Origin: Kaistella flava (ex Peng et al. 2021)
GTDB lineage: Bacteria > Bacteroidota > Bacteroidia > Flavobacteriales > Weeksellaceae
Length of the DNA stretch: 64,000 nucleotides
Reading direction: 5' to 3'
Assembly (NCBI RefSeq): GCF_015191005.1
Contig: NZ_CP040442.1
Location: 1,984,001 to 2,048,000, forward strand
Of this stretch, positions 9,059 through 17,284 are shown piece by piece (within the stretch, counting starts at the first letter, position 1; every line of letters begins with the position of its first letter). The notes under the pieces were generated by a model, which saw only the letters and a program-made list of their open reading frames with translations, made no database searches and was not told the DNA's origin. A program made the translations under genes and the position numbers.

Positions 9059-11146
9059 TTACCAAATTTTTATTCTTTGATCTGGTGCTTTGTATAATTC
9101 ATCACCTGGCTTAATGTCGAATGCCTGGTAGAATGAATCTTGATTTACCAACGGCGCAAACGCTCGGAAATATCCTGGCGAGTGTGGATCGGTTTTCACT
9201 TGATTCACCATGTACTGCTCTGTAGATTTGGTTCTCCAAACGGTTGCCCAACTCATAAAGAATCTTTGATCCTGAGTGAAACCACTTATTAATCCTGGAT
9301 TGCCATGATCTTTGAGATACATTTGAAGCGCAGTATAAGCAACCGCTACTCCACCTAAATCACCAATATTTTCTCCGCTCGTAAATTTACCGTTAACGAA
9401 ACTTCCTTTTACCGGTTCGTATTTATCGTATTGAGCAGCAAGTTGGCCAACTTTTGCATCGAAATTTTTACGATCGGCATCGGTCCACCAATTGTTTAGG
9501 TTTCCATCGCCATCGAATCTTGAACCTGAATCATCGAAACCGTGACCGATTTCGTGACCGATTACTGCACCAATTCCACCGAAATTAACGGCAGGATCTG
9601 CTTTGAAATTAAAGAAAGGTGGTTGAAGAATTGCCGCTGGGAAAACGATTTCGTTATTAGAACCACTGTAATAAGCATTTACTGTTTGTGGAGCCATTCC
9701 CCATTCGGTTTTATCAACTGCTTTTCCTACTTTTTCTAAATTCTTAGCATAAGACCATTCGGTGATATTCTGTAAGTTTTTATAATACGTTCCACCATCT
9801 GCCGCGCCAGTTAATTGCAGTTTAGAATAATCTTTCCAAGTATCTGGATAAGCAATTTTCACAGTGAATTTTGCTAATTTCTCTTGTGCTTTAACTTTGG
9901 TTTCAGGTGACATCCAATCGTTATCTGCGATATGTTGCTGGAATGATTTTTTCAAATATCCGATATAGGTTTCCATTTGTTGTTTCGCTTCTGCCGGGAA
10001 ATATTGGTCTACATACAATTTACCAAATGCTTCTCCTAACACTCCATTTACAACGCCTAAACCTCTTTTATTCATGGCTCTTTGCTCTTGCTGACCCTGA
10101 AGATATTTAGAATAGAAATTGAAATTCAAATCATCCAATTTCTTGTCAAGATTACCTGCGTTGCCAGCAACCAATCTCGCTTTCATGTAATCTTTGATGA
10201 GTGGAAGATTTTTTGCATTCATCCAAGAATCCATATCCTGGTAGTATTTCAATTCGCTTACAATTACTTTGTCGGTTTTTACACCAGCATCAGCCAAGTA
10301 TTTCGGAAGATTAACATTCTTAACCAATTTGGAAAGTTCTGGTAATGTTCTCGGATTGTAACGAAGATTCGCATCACGATTTTGCTCGTTGGTCAAAAGT
10401 TCTTTCGCTAACTTCTTTTCGAAATTCACGACGTTCTGAGCAGTTTGATCTGCATTTTTCTGACCGATAACTTCAAATAATTGAGCAAGGTAATTTTTAT
10501 ATTCAGCCAAAGTTTTGGTATTGGCGTCGTTATCTTTTTGATAATAGTCACGTCCTAAACCTAAAGATGCTCCACCAAGATAAACCGCGTTCATCACAGA
10601 GTTTTTCATATCTGGACTTACACGCCAAGCGTAGAAAGGATTATCGTTTGTTTTGGTTGCTTCCGTTAAATAACTTTGTAATTGTGCAATCGTTTTGATT
10701 TGATCAATCTTTTGCAAATCACCTTTGATAGGATTAATTCCGTCCGAGTTTCTCTTGTTCCAGTCCATGAACGTTCCGTAGAGGTTTTGGATTTTCTGAC
10801 CTTCAGAACCTGGGGTAAATTTGTCTGCCAAGATCTGATCCAAAATTCCTAAAGAGGCATTATCAACATCTTCTCTCAAAGCGTTGAAACTTCCCCAACT
10901 TGTTTTGTCAGAAGGAATCTCGGCAGTTTTCATCCAGTTTCCATTGACATAATTAAAGAAATTATCTTGTGGACGAACCGACGTATCCATATAAGAAAGG
11001 TTAAGGCCTTCTTCTTTAATGGATGCTGGTTTTACATCAGTAGTCACAGTAGTTTCTGTTTGTGTAGTTGCAACTTTAGTAGTTGAACACGAATTAAGAA
11101 AAACAACTCCCGTAAAAGCGAGGGCTGCGATGGTAATTCTTTTCAT
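9059..11146 (-). CDS. M13 family zinc metallopeptidase (lipoprotein), copy 1
   Basis: A 695-residue neprilysin/PepO-like endopeptidase. The N-terminus has a lipobox (FLNSCS, Cys near residue 20), so it is probably a membrane-anchored periplasmic or surface protein. The large N-terminal M13 domain starts with VRPQDNFFNYVNGNW near residue 57. The zinc site is HEIGH (His531, Glu532, His535), with the third ligand Glu592 in GENIGDLGG. VNAYYSGSNNEIVFPAAILQPPFF (quoted by its NAYYS and NEIVFPA parts) is the usual substrate-binding strand. A paralogue of nearly the same length lies directly upstream. Both have separate hairpins, so they look independently transcribed. Confidence 0.95.
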   Translation of the reverse strand: MKRITIAALAFTGVVFLNSCSTTKVATTQTETTVTTDVKPASIKEEGLNLSYMDTSVRPQDNFFNYVNGNWMKTAEIPSDKTSWGSFNALREDVDNASLGILDQILADKFTPGSEGQKIQNLYGTFMDWNKRNSDGINPIKGDLQKIDQIKTIAQLQSYLTEATKTNDNPFYAWRVSPDMKNSVMNAVYLGGASLGLGRDYYQKDNDANTKTLAEYKNYLAQLFEVIGQKNADQTAQNVVNFEKKLAKELLTNEQNRDANLRYNPRTLPELSKLVKNVNLPKYLADAGVKTDKVIVSELKYYQDMDSWMNAKNLPLIKDYMKARLVAGNAGNLDKKLDDLNFNFYSKYLQGQQEQRAMNKRGLGVVNGVLGEAFGKLYVDQYFPAEAKQQMETYIGYLKKSFQQHIADNDWMSPETKVKAQEKLAKFTVKIAYPDTWKDYSKLQLTGAADGGTYYKNLQNITEWSYAKNLEKVGKAVDKTEWGMAPQTVNAYYSGSNNEIVFPAAILQPPFFNFKADPAVNFGGIGAVIGHEIGHGFDDSGSRFDGDGNLNNWWTDADRKNFDAKVGQLAAQYDKYEPVKGSFVNGKFTSGENIGDLGGVAVAYTALQMYLKDHGNPGLISGFTQDQRFFMSWATVWRTKSTEQYMVNQVKTDPHSPGYFRAFAPLVNQDSFYQAFDIKPGDELYKAPDQRIKIW

Positions 11147-11271
11147 AAGTAAATTTTATTGTTTTTAAAGGTCATATGCTATCGCCAATCTTCATCGTTG
11201 TTTGTTTACCAAATTTGTTTATGGCGATTTCATAAGACTTTATTGATTTATATGATTATTTCAAAGATAGT

Positions 11272-11279
11272 AATTATTT
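11272..11279 (-). promoter_or_regulatory. candidate -7 element for the first M13 peptidase
   Basis: TATCTTTG on the minus strand matches the flavobacterial -7 consensus TAnnTTTG. A TTC, rather than TTG, lies 17 nt upstream. The start codon is about 125 nt downstream, giving a long leader. Confidence 0.4.
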
Positions 11280-11321
11280 TAAATTCGAATCTCCGTGTTA
11301 ACAGGGATTCTTCATTTGCGT

Positions 11322-11422
11322 AAGGGATTGAAGCGGCCTCCTTTTTTTTTGAAATGGCCAATGCGCCGGCAAAAAAAAGATACAGCGGAAAGCCCGACCC
11401 AAACGTTGGGAAAAGCGCCGGC
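11322..11422 (+). repeat. hairpin element, copy R1
   Basis: The gap 11147-11490 holds no gene. It contains GGGATTGAAGCGGCCTCC, a T-run, a short GC-rich middle, an A-run and GATACAGCGGAAAGC. This matches the flanks of elements at 38.6 and 58.1 kb: GATTG-A-GCGGCATCC on one side and GATATAGCGGAAAGC on the other, with the T-run and A-run able to pair. A second small palindrome, GCCGGC, lies inside. Confidence 0.6.
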
Positions 11423-11433
11423 TAGGGTTACGC

Positions 11434-11465
11434 TAAAAAAAATCACCCAAAATAAATTGGGTGAC
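11434..11465 (-). terminator. terminator of the second M13 peptidase gene
   Basis: TCACCCAA and TTGGGTGA (11443-11464) form an 8-bp stem followed on the minus strand by eight T residues, 26 nt past the stop codon. Confidence 0.85.
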
Positions 11466-11490
11466 TATTTAGATATCATTCCAAATTTAT

Positions 11491-13575
11491 TTACCAGATA
11501 ATAACTCTGTCTTCTGGTTTTTTATACAATTTGTCTCCTTCTTTCACATCGAACGCTTTGTAGAAAGCATCTGTGTTGATGAGTGGTCCGAACGCGCGGT
11601 ACAAGCCTGGTGAATGTTCGTCGGTTTTAACTTGATTCAATAAAGCGGCTTCTTTTTGAAGGGTTCTCCAAACGGTTGCCCAACTAAGGAAGAATCTCTG
11701 ATCTTGCGTATAACCGCTAATCTCTCCTGGATTGCCGTGGTCTTTCAAATACATTTGAAGTGCATCATAAGCAATATTCACTCCTCCTAAATCGGCGATA
11801 TTTTCTCCGTTAGTAAAGGTTCCATTGACGAAAGTTCCTTTCACAGGTTCGTATTTGTCGTATTGTGCAGCAAGGGCTTTCGTCGCTTTTTCGAAATTGG
11901 CTTTGTCCGCTGGCGTCCACCAATCTACCAAGTTTCCATCGGCATCAAACTGTGCTCCGGCATCATCAAAACCATGGGTCATTTCGTGACCGATTACGGC
12001 ACCGATTCCACCGAAATTAATCGCAGGATCTGCATTTGGATTAAAGAAAGGCGGCTGTAAAATCGCTGCTGGAAAAACGATTTCGTTATTTACCGGATTA
12101 TAATAAGCGTTCACCGTTTGTGGCGTCATTCCCCACTCTGTACGGTCAACTGGTTTCCCAACTTTCTCCAATTCTCGGTCGTATTGCCAAGTCGTTACGT
12201 TTTGAAGGTTTTTGTACAACGTTCCACCGTCCGCTTCTGAGGTAATAGCCAATTTAGAATAGTCTTTCCACTTGTCTGGATAAGCAACTTTTACCGTAAA
12301 CTTGTTCAGTTTATTCAATGCTTTTTCTTTGGTAACAGGCGACATCCAAGTTAAATCATTAATATGCTCAGCGAAACTTTTTTTCAAATAATCGATCAAC
12401 TCAACCATTTGAGTTTTTGCTTCTGCCGGGAAATATTTCTCTACATATAATTTTCCAAAGGCTTCACCTAAAGTTCCATTGATCAACTCAAATCCTCTTT
12501 TGTCCTGCGCTCTCTGAACATCCTGTCCTCTTAAATATTTGCCATAAAAACTAAATTTCATATCATCTAATTCTTTAGACAAATGACTTGCGTTTCCGGA
12601 GATTAGATTATATTTCATATAATCTTTAATCAAAGGAAGATTTTTCGCATTGATGAATTTATCTAAATTCTGGTAATATTTTAATTCACCGATGATTGCA
12701 ATATCGGTATGAACACCAACTGACGTCAAATATTTTGGCAAGTTGACATTTTTAACCATCTTAGAAAGTTCTGGCATTGTTCGCGGATTGTACTGTAAAG
12801 TAGCATCACGAATTTGCTCATTCGTTAAGTAAGTCTGAGCAATGCTCTTCTCGAAATTAACTATATTTTGTGCGGTTGCCGTTGAATTTTTATAGCCCAA
12901 AACATTCAACATCGAAGCGACATATTCTGTATATTTTGCTAATGTTTCGGTGTTTTTCGGATTTGTTTTTTGGTAATAATCTCTACCTAAACCAAGAGTT
13001 GCATCTCCAAGATAGATTGCATTCATTTTTGAATCTTTCAAATCTGAAAATACATTCCAGGAATAGAACGGATTCTCGCCATTTTTGGTGGCTTCATCTA
13101 AGTAATTCTGTAAATCTGTAAGCGATTTAATTCCATCAATTTTAGCTAAATCAGATTTAATTGGTGAGATTCCATCAGCATTTCTTTTCGCCATATCCAT
13201 GTACGTTGCGTACAAATCCTGGATTTTCTTGCCTTCACTTCCGGGAGCAAATTTGTCATTCAATAAAGAATGAAGAATCGTCATCGAATTATTATCGGTG
13301 TCTTCTGCCAGTTTATTAAAAGAACCCCAAGTCGATTTATCAGCCGGGATTTTTGCGGTTTTCATCCAAGATCCATTTACGAAATCGTAGAAGTCATCTT
13401 GCGGACGAACCGATTTATCAAACGTTGAGAAATCTAATCCATTCTCTGGTGTTTCTTTTACTGTTGTTTCCATAGGCGCAACAGTTGGCTGTGGTGAAGT
13501 GACCACTTTCGAGGCACAAGAATTAAGAGCGACAATTCCAGCAAAAGCCAGAATACCAATGTTTATATTTTTCAT
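11491..13575 (-). CDS. M13 family zinc metallopeptidase (lipoprotein), copy 2
   Basis: A 694-residue paralogue of the neighbouring M13 gene, alignable end to end. The lipobox is ALNSCAS (Cys near residue 20). The zinc site reads HEMTH (His530, Glu531, His534), which fits HExxH, and GENIADLGG carries the third ligand. Compared with copy 1 the most variable part is the region just after the lipobox (residues 22-50) and the HEIGH/HEMTH core. Family members cut short peptides outside the cytoplasm. The tandem arrangement suggests an old duplication with possible split of substrate range; that split is inference. Its own terminator lies at 11434-11465. Confidence 0.95.
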   Translation of the reverse strand: MKNINIGILAFAGIVALNSCASKVVTSPQPTVAPMETTVKETPENGLDFSTFDKSVRPQDDFYDFVNGSWMKTAKIPADKSTWGSFNKLAEDTDNNSMTILHSLLNDKFAPGSEGKKIQDLYATYMDMAKRNADGISPIKSDLAKIDGIKSLTDLQNYLDEATKNGENPFYSWNVFSDLKDSKMNAIYLGDATLGLGRDYYQKTNPKNTETLAKYTEYVASMLNVLGYKNSTATAQNIVNFEKSIAQTYLTNEQIRDATLQYNPRTMPELSKMVKNVNLPKYLTSVGVHTDIAIIGELKYYQNLDKFINAKNLPLIKDYMKYNLISGNASHLSKELDDMKFSFYGKYLRGQDVQRAQDKRGFELINGTLGEAFGKLYVEKYFPAEAKTQMVELIDYLKKSFAEHINDLTWMSPVTKEKALNKLNKFTVKVAYPDKWKDYSKLAITSEADGGTLYKNLQNVTTWQYDRELEKVGKPVDRTEWGMTPQTVNAYYNPVNNEIVFPAAILQPPFFNPNADPAINFGGIGAVIGHEMTHGFDDAGAQFDADGNLVDWWTPADKANFEKATKALAAQYDKYEPVKGTFVNGTFTNGENIADLGGVNIAYDALQMYLKDHGNPGEISGYTQDQRFFLSWATVWRTLQKEAALLNQVKTDEHSPGLYRAFGPLINTDAFYKAFDVKEGDKLYKKPEDRVIIW

Positions 13576-13634
13576 TAAGAACTACTTTATTATTTAGTCT
13601 GAATTTTTTTTTATTTGTTACAACATGATGTAAA

Positions 13635-13662
13635 TAAAAAAGCCATTCTAATTGAATGACTT
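13635..13662 (-). terminator. weak terminator after the DUF2807 gene
   Basis: AGCCATTC and GAATGACT form a short stem with one mismatch and a T-run on the minus strand, 9 nt beyond the stop. Confidence 0.55.
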
Positions 13663-13670
13663 AATCTTAT

Positions 13671-14327
13671 CTATTTAAAAGTGATTTTACCACCAATTAC
13701 ATTTTTGAATTTTCGATCGTCTGGATTGCCATAAACATCGATGATTCCACCTGCTCTGGTCGTTGCATTTACCCATTCCGTCGCAAACACTTCTGCTATT
13801 CCACCAGCATTTGCAGTAACGGTAGCACTTTGAGCATCTAATTTTTGCCCATAAAATTTACCACCTGAATTCACGATGATATCCTGATTGTCTGCTTTTC
13901 CAGAAACTTTAATTTCACCACCAGAATTGGTTTTGATATTCAGTTTTCCGGTGTTAATTCCTACATTTATTTTTGAACCTTCATTGGCAGTTAAACTCAA
14001 CATTTTCGCTTTCACATTTCCGCTTGAATTAATTGAAGAACCTTGGCTCGCCTGAAGATTGTTCAAACTTTGATAATACAATTTCACAGAAGGCGGTGTT
14101 GACTGTAACATTCTGGCAGGTGCCATTCTGATTTTCAGTTCCCCATTTTTATTAACCGTCTCTACGTCATCAGTTTCGGCCTCAAATTTATTTTCATTCG
14201 ATAGAATAAGTTCCACGTTAATTTTGTCATACACTTTCAGCGATGAAAACTCTCCTACATTTCTAGTTACTTGAGCAAACGAATATTGCATCACAACCAT
14301 CATTAAACCTACCGCTATTTTTTTCAT
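13671..14327 (-). CDS. head GIN domain (DUF2807) protein
   Basis: A 218-residue exported protein with a signal peptide ending near SFAQ (residue 19). The mature part is a DUF2807 putative auto-transporter adhesin head (GIN) domain. It is built from short repeated beta turns rich in Gly, Ser and Asn (GSSINSSGN, NEGSKINVG, NSGGEIKVSG, NSGGKFYG, NAGGIAEV), which suggests a right-handed beta-solenoid. Its function in Bacteroidota is unknown, and the adhesin label is a family name, not evidence. It is probably monocistronic and transcribed divergently from the ligase-associated repair operon, with a 194-bp AT-rich gap between the starts. Confidence 0.88.
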   Translation of the reverse strand: MKKIAVGLMMVVMQYSFAQVTRNVGEFSSLKVYDKINVELILSNENKFEAETDDVETVNKNGELKIRMAPARMLQSTPPSVKLYYQSLNNLQASQGSSINSSGNVKAKMLSLTANEGSKINVGINTGKLNIKTNSGGEIKVSGKADNQDIIVNSGGKFYGQKLDAQSATVTANAGGIAEVFATEWVNATTRAGGIIDVYGNPDDRKFKNVIGGKITFK

Positions 14328-14521
14328 AATTTAAAATTTAATTAAGTAAAGGTAACGATTCTAAAGCTTTTTTATTTTGAAATCACTCCTTTTTTTTAGA
14401 GAATAAAAGTTTCAACGGTTGCATCCATTTTCAAGAATAGTAATATAAATGAATATAGAAAGGTGTAGTTTTTGAATATGTTTAAATTATTCTTTGATAA
14501 AAATCATTTTCTTAAGTTTTT

Positions 14522-15541
14522 ATGAAATCAAAAACATTCATCAAATTAACCGACAAAGGAATCTATTGCATTCCGGGCAAATTCTACATTGATCCATGGA
14601 AACCAGTTGATTTGGCTGTGATTTCTCATGGTCACGGAGATCATGCTCGTTGGGGAATGAAAAAATATTTGTGTCATCATTTTACCAAACCTATCTTACA
14701 ACATAGAATTGGTCCAGACATCGAGATTCAAACCATTGGTTATGGTGAAGAAATCAATATTAATGGAGTTAAAGTTTCGATGTTTCCTGCCGGACACATT
14801 ATCGGTTCTGCTCAGATTAAAATGGAATACAAAGGATATGTTATCGTATTTTCAGGAGATTATAAAACGGATGATGACGGATTATCAACTCCTTTTGAAC
14901 TGGTAAAATGCAATGAATTTATCACAGAAAGCACTTTCGGACTTCCCATTTATAATTGGTTAAAACCACAGGAATATTCAGAATTAATGAAATCCTGGGT
15001 TCAACAAAATCGTGAGAACGGAAAAACTTCTGTATTCATCGGCTACTCTTTGGGAAAAGCCCAACGTATTATGAAGTCAATCGAAGGCAGCGGAAAGATT
15101 TTTGTCCATCAATCTATCGGAAAATTAAATGAAGGAATGGAATCAGTGGGAATCCATTTACCAGAATATGAAACACTTAATTTTCAAGAAAGTGTAAAAC
15201 AAACTGATGGTGAAATTGTGATTTTACCGCCGGCTTTATTTGATTCCAATATCATCAAAAAAATCCCAAACCGTGCGACGGCGATTTGTTCCGGTTGGAT
15301 GCAGGTTCGTGGTTCTCGTCGTTGGCGTTCTGCAAATGCAGGATTTGCGATTTCCGATCACGCGGACTGGAATGGATTAATTAATACCGTAAAAGCAACC
15401 GAAGCAGAAAAGGTTTATGTGACTCACGGCCAAACTGCCGTCTTTTCAAAATATTTAAATGAAATCGGAATTAACGCCGTGGAATTAAAAACCATTTTCG
15501 GCGACGAAGAAACCAACGAAAAAGAACTGATAGAAAACTAA
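14522..15541 (+). CDS. ligase-associated DNA damage response exonuclease
   Basis: A 339-residue metallo-beta-lactamase/beta-CASP-type nuclease. The metal motif HGHGDH is at residues about 38-43, followed by AGHIIGSAQI (about 95) and FSGDYK (about 116). The C-terminal SDHADW and VTHGQ motifs are as in CPSF/Artemis-like nucleases. It is the first gene of a four-gene repair set found in many bacteria, thought to process DNA ends for the neighbouring ligase. Its stop codon TAA abuts the ligase ATG with no gap, implying translational coupling. The predicted exonuclease activity comes from family naming; nuclease polarity is not known from sequence. Confidence 0.93.
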   Translation: MKSKTFIKLTDKGIYCIPGKFYIDPWKPVDLAVISHGHGDHARWGMKKYLCHHFTKPILQHRIGPDIEIQTIGYGEEININGVKVSMFPAGHIIGSAQIKMEYKGYVIVFSGDYKTDDDGLSTPFELVKCNEFITESTFGLPIYNWLKPQEYSELMKSWVQQNRENGKTSVFIGYSLGKAQRIMKSIEGSGKIFVHQSIGKLNEGMESVGIHLPEYETLNFQESVKQTDGEIVILPPALFDSNIIKKIPNRATAICSGWMQVRGSRRWRSANAGFAISDHADWNGLINTVKATEAEKVYVTHGQTAVFSKYLNEIGINAVELKTIFGDEETNEKELIEN

Positions 15542-17122
15542 ATGAAAGATTTTGTCCAATTGATTAATGCACTCGACAGCACAAATAAAACCAATGCCAA
15601 AGTAGAGGCAATGGTTACTTATTTGGAAACCGCAAATGATAATGACAAGTTGTGGTTTCTAGCTTTGTTTACAGGCAAACGTCCGAAAAGACCAGTCAAT
15701 ACTGCTCTTTTAAAAAAATGGGCTTTAGAAATTACGCAACTTTCGGAATGGCTTTTTATCGAATCCTATTCTTCCGTCGGTGATTTGGGCGAAACTTTAT
15801 CACTCATTCTTCACAATGCTGAAAATGAAATCGACAAATCTTTAACGCAATGGATGACGGAACTCATTGCCTTGAAAGATCAAACTGATGAAGAAAAGAA
15901 GAAATATGTTTTAGAATCCTGGAACGGTTTAAATCATGTGGAACGTTTCATTTTCAATAAATTAATTGGCGGCAGTTTCCGTATTGGAGTTTCAAAAAAA
16001 TTATTAATTAATGCCCTTTCGAAATTTTCCGGCGTTGATGGAAATATTCTGATGCATTCCATTATGGGGAAATGGAAAATAGAGGAAGAGAATTTCGATG
16101 ATTTGATTCAGGGAACCAACATTAATCCTGATGAATCCAAACCTTATCCATTTTGTTTGGCTTATCCTTTAGAAAAAGAAACGCAGGATTTAGGTGTCCG
16201 CGAAAATTGGCAGGCAGAATTTAAATGGGACGGAATCCGTGGACAGTTTATCAAACGAAATCACGAGATTTTTATTTGGTCGCGAGGTGAAGAATTGGTG
16301 ACCGAGCAGTTTCCCGAAATCGTTTCTGCTTTAAAAGAGGTGGAAGGCAATTTCGTCGTTGATGGAGAAATCCTAGTTGTTAAAGATGATAAAGTTCTTA
16401 ATTTTAATGAACTTCAAAAACGATTAAATCGTAAAACTATTCCTAAAAAAATGTTGGAAGAACTTCCTGTTCATATTTTTGTTTACGATATTTTAGAATT
16501 GGAATTTGAAGATTTAAGAGAAAAACCTTTAGCAGAAAGAAGATTACTTTTAGAAAGTTTAATTGAAAATTCTCCGGTTGAAAGAATTAGAATTTCAGAA
16601 ATTGTTCATTCCGAAAATTGGGAAGGTTTGGCAGAAGTTCGGGAAAATTCAAGAGATAATAATTCTGAAGGTTTAATGTTGAAAGAACTGAATTCGAAAT
16701 ATCACGCCGGCAGAAAAAAAGGCGATTGGTGGAAATGGAAAGTGAATCCATTGACCATTGATGCTGTTTTAATTTATGCTCAAAAAGGTTCTGGTCGTAG
16801 AAGTAATTATTACACCGATTATACTTTTGCTGTAAAAAACGAAGATAAATTGGTGACGATAGCAAAAGCCTATTCCGGATTGACTGACAAAGAAATTATG
16901 GAAGTCAGTAAGTTTGTGAATAAAAATGCCATTGAAAAGTTTGGTCCTGTTCGAACGGTAAAACCCGAATTGGTTTTTGAAATCGCTTTTGAAGGAATTG
17001 GTTTTAGCAGCCGACATAAAAGTGGCGTCGCTTTGAGATTCCCCAGAATTGTTCGTTGGCGACGCGATAAAACCGTAGAAGAAATTGATGAACTTGAAGA
17101 AATTAAAAAATTGATCACCTAA
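15542..17122 (+). CDS. ATP-dependent DNA ligase
   Basis: A 526-residue ATP-dependent ligase of the LigB/LigI-like class, distinct from the NAD-dependent replicative LigA. An N-terminal helical DNA-binding domain covers residues 1-200. The adenylation domain has motif I FKWDGIRG with the nucleophile Lys228, motif III near VDGEILV, and motif IV SEGLMLKE. Motif V is WWKWKV, and the C-terminal OB domain ends in FPRIVRWRRDK. The start follows the exonuclease stop directly. Non-replicative ligases of this set are believed to seal breaks during DNA damage repair. Confidence 0.95.
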   Translation: MKDFVQLINALDSTNKTNAKVEAMVTYLETANDNDKLWFLALFTGKRPKRPVNTALLKKWALEITQLSEWLFIESYSSVGDLGETLSLILHNAENEIDKSLTQWMTELIALKDQTDEEKKKYVLESWNGLNHVERFIFNKLIGGSFRIGVSKKLLINALSKFSGVDGNILMHSIMGKWKIEEENFDDLIQGTNINPDESKPYPFCLAYPLEKETQDLGVRENWQAEFKWDGIRGQFIKRNHEIFIWSRGEELVTEQFPEIVSALKEVEGNFVVDGEILVVKDDKVLNFNELQKRLNRKTIPKKMLEELPVHIFVYDILELEFEDLREKPLAERRLLLESLIENSPVERIRISEIVHSENWEGLAEVRENSRDNNSEGLMLKELNSKYHAGRKKGDWWKWKVNPLTIDAVLIYAQKGSGRRSNYYTDYTFAVKNEDKLVTIAKAYSGLTDKEIMEVSKFVNKNAIEKFGPVRTVKPELVFEIAFEGIGFSSRHKSGVALRFPRIVRWRRDKTVEEIDELEEIKKLIT

Positions 17123-17128
17123 TTTTTT

Positions 17129-17148
17129 AAACCACAAAGTCAAAAAAG
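17129..17148. repeat. CACAAAG word after the ligase gene
   Basis: AAACCACAAAGTC with an A-rich tail starts 7 bp after the ligase stop. It is the reverse-complement form of the GACTTTGTGGTTT words at 58.3-58.6 kb and matches AAACCACAAAGTCACAAAG at 20.4 kb. It sits in the 162-bp gap between ligase and helicase. Confidence 0.5.
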
Positions 17149-17284
17149 TTTATTTCATCTAAAGTTTATCAAAAAAGAAATTGCAGGTACCTTTTAAAAG
17201 ATATTTTCAAATTATAATTTTCATTAGTGACATTCGTATAATCATTTGTGTTATTAATGTTTAAACCAATATTTAAAAATCTGA

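Noticed and set aside
11295..11501. 68-residue plus-strand frame between the M13 genes
   Set aside because: It runs through element R1 and into the peptidase's 3' end on the opposite strand; the residues are Lys- and Pro-rich by virtue of the repeats.
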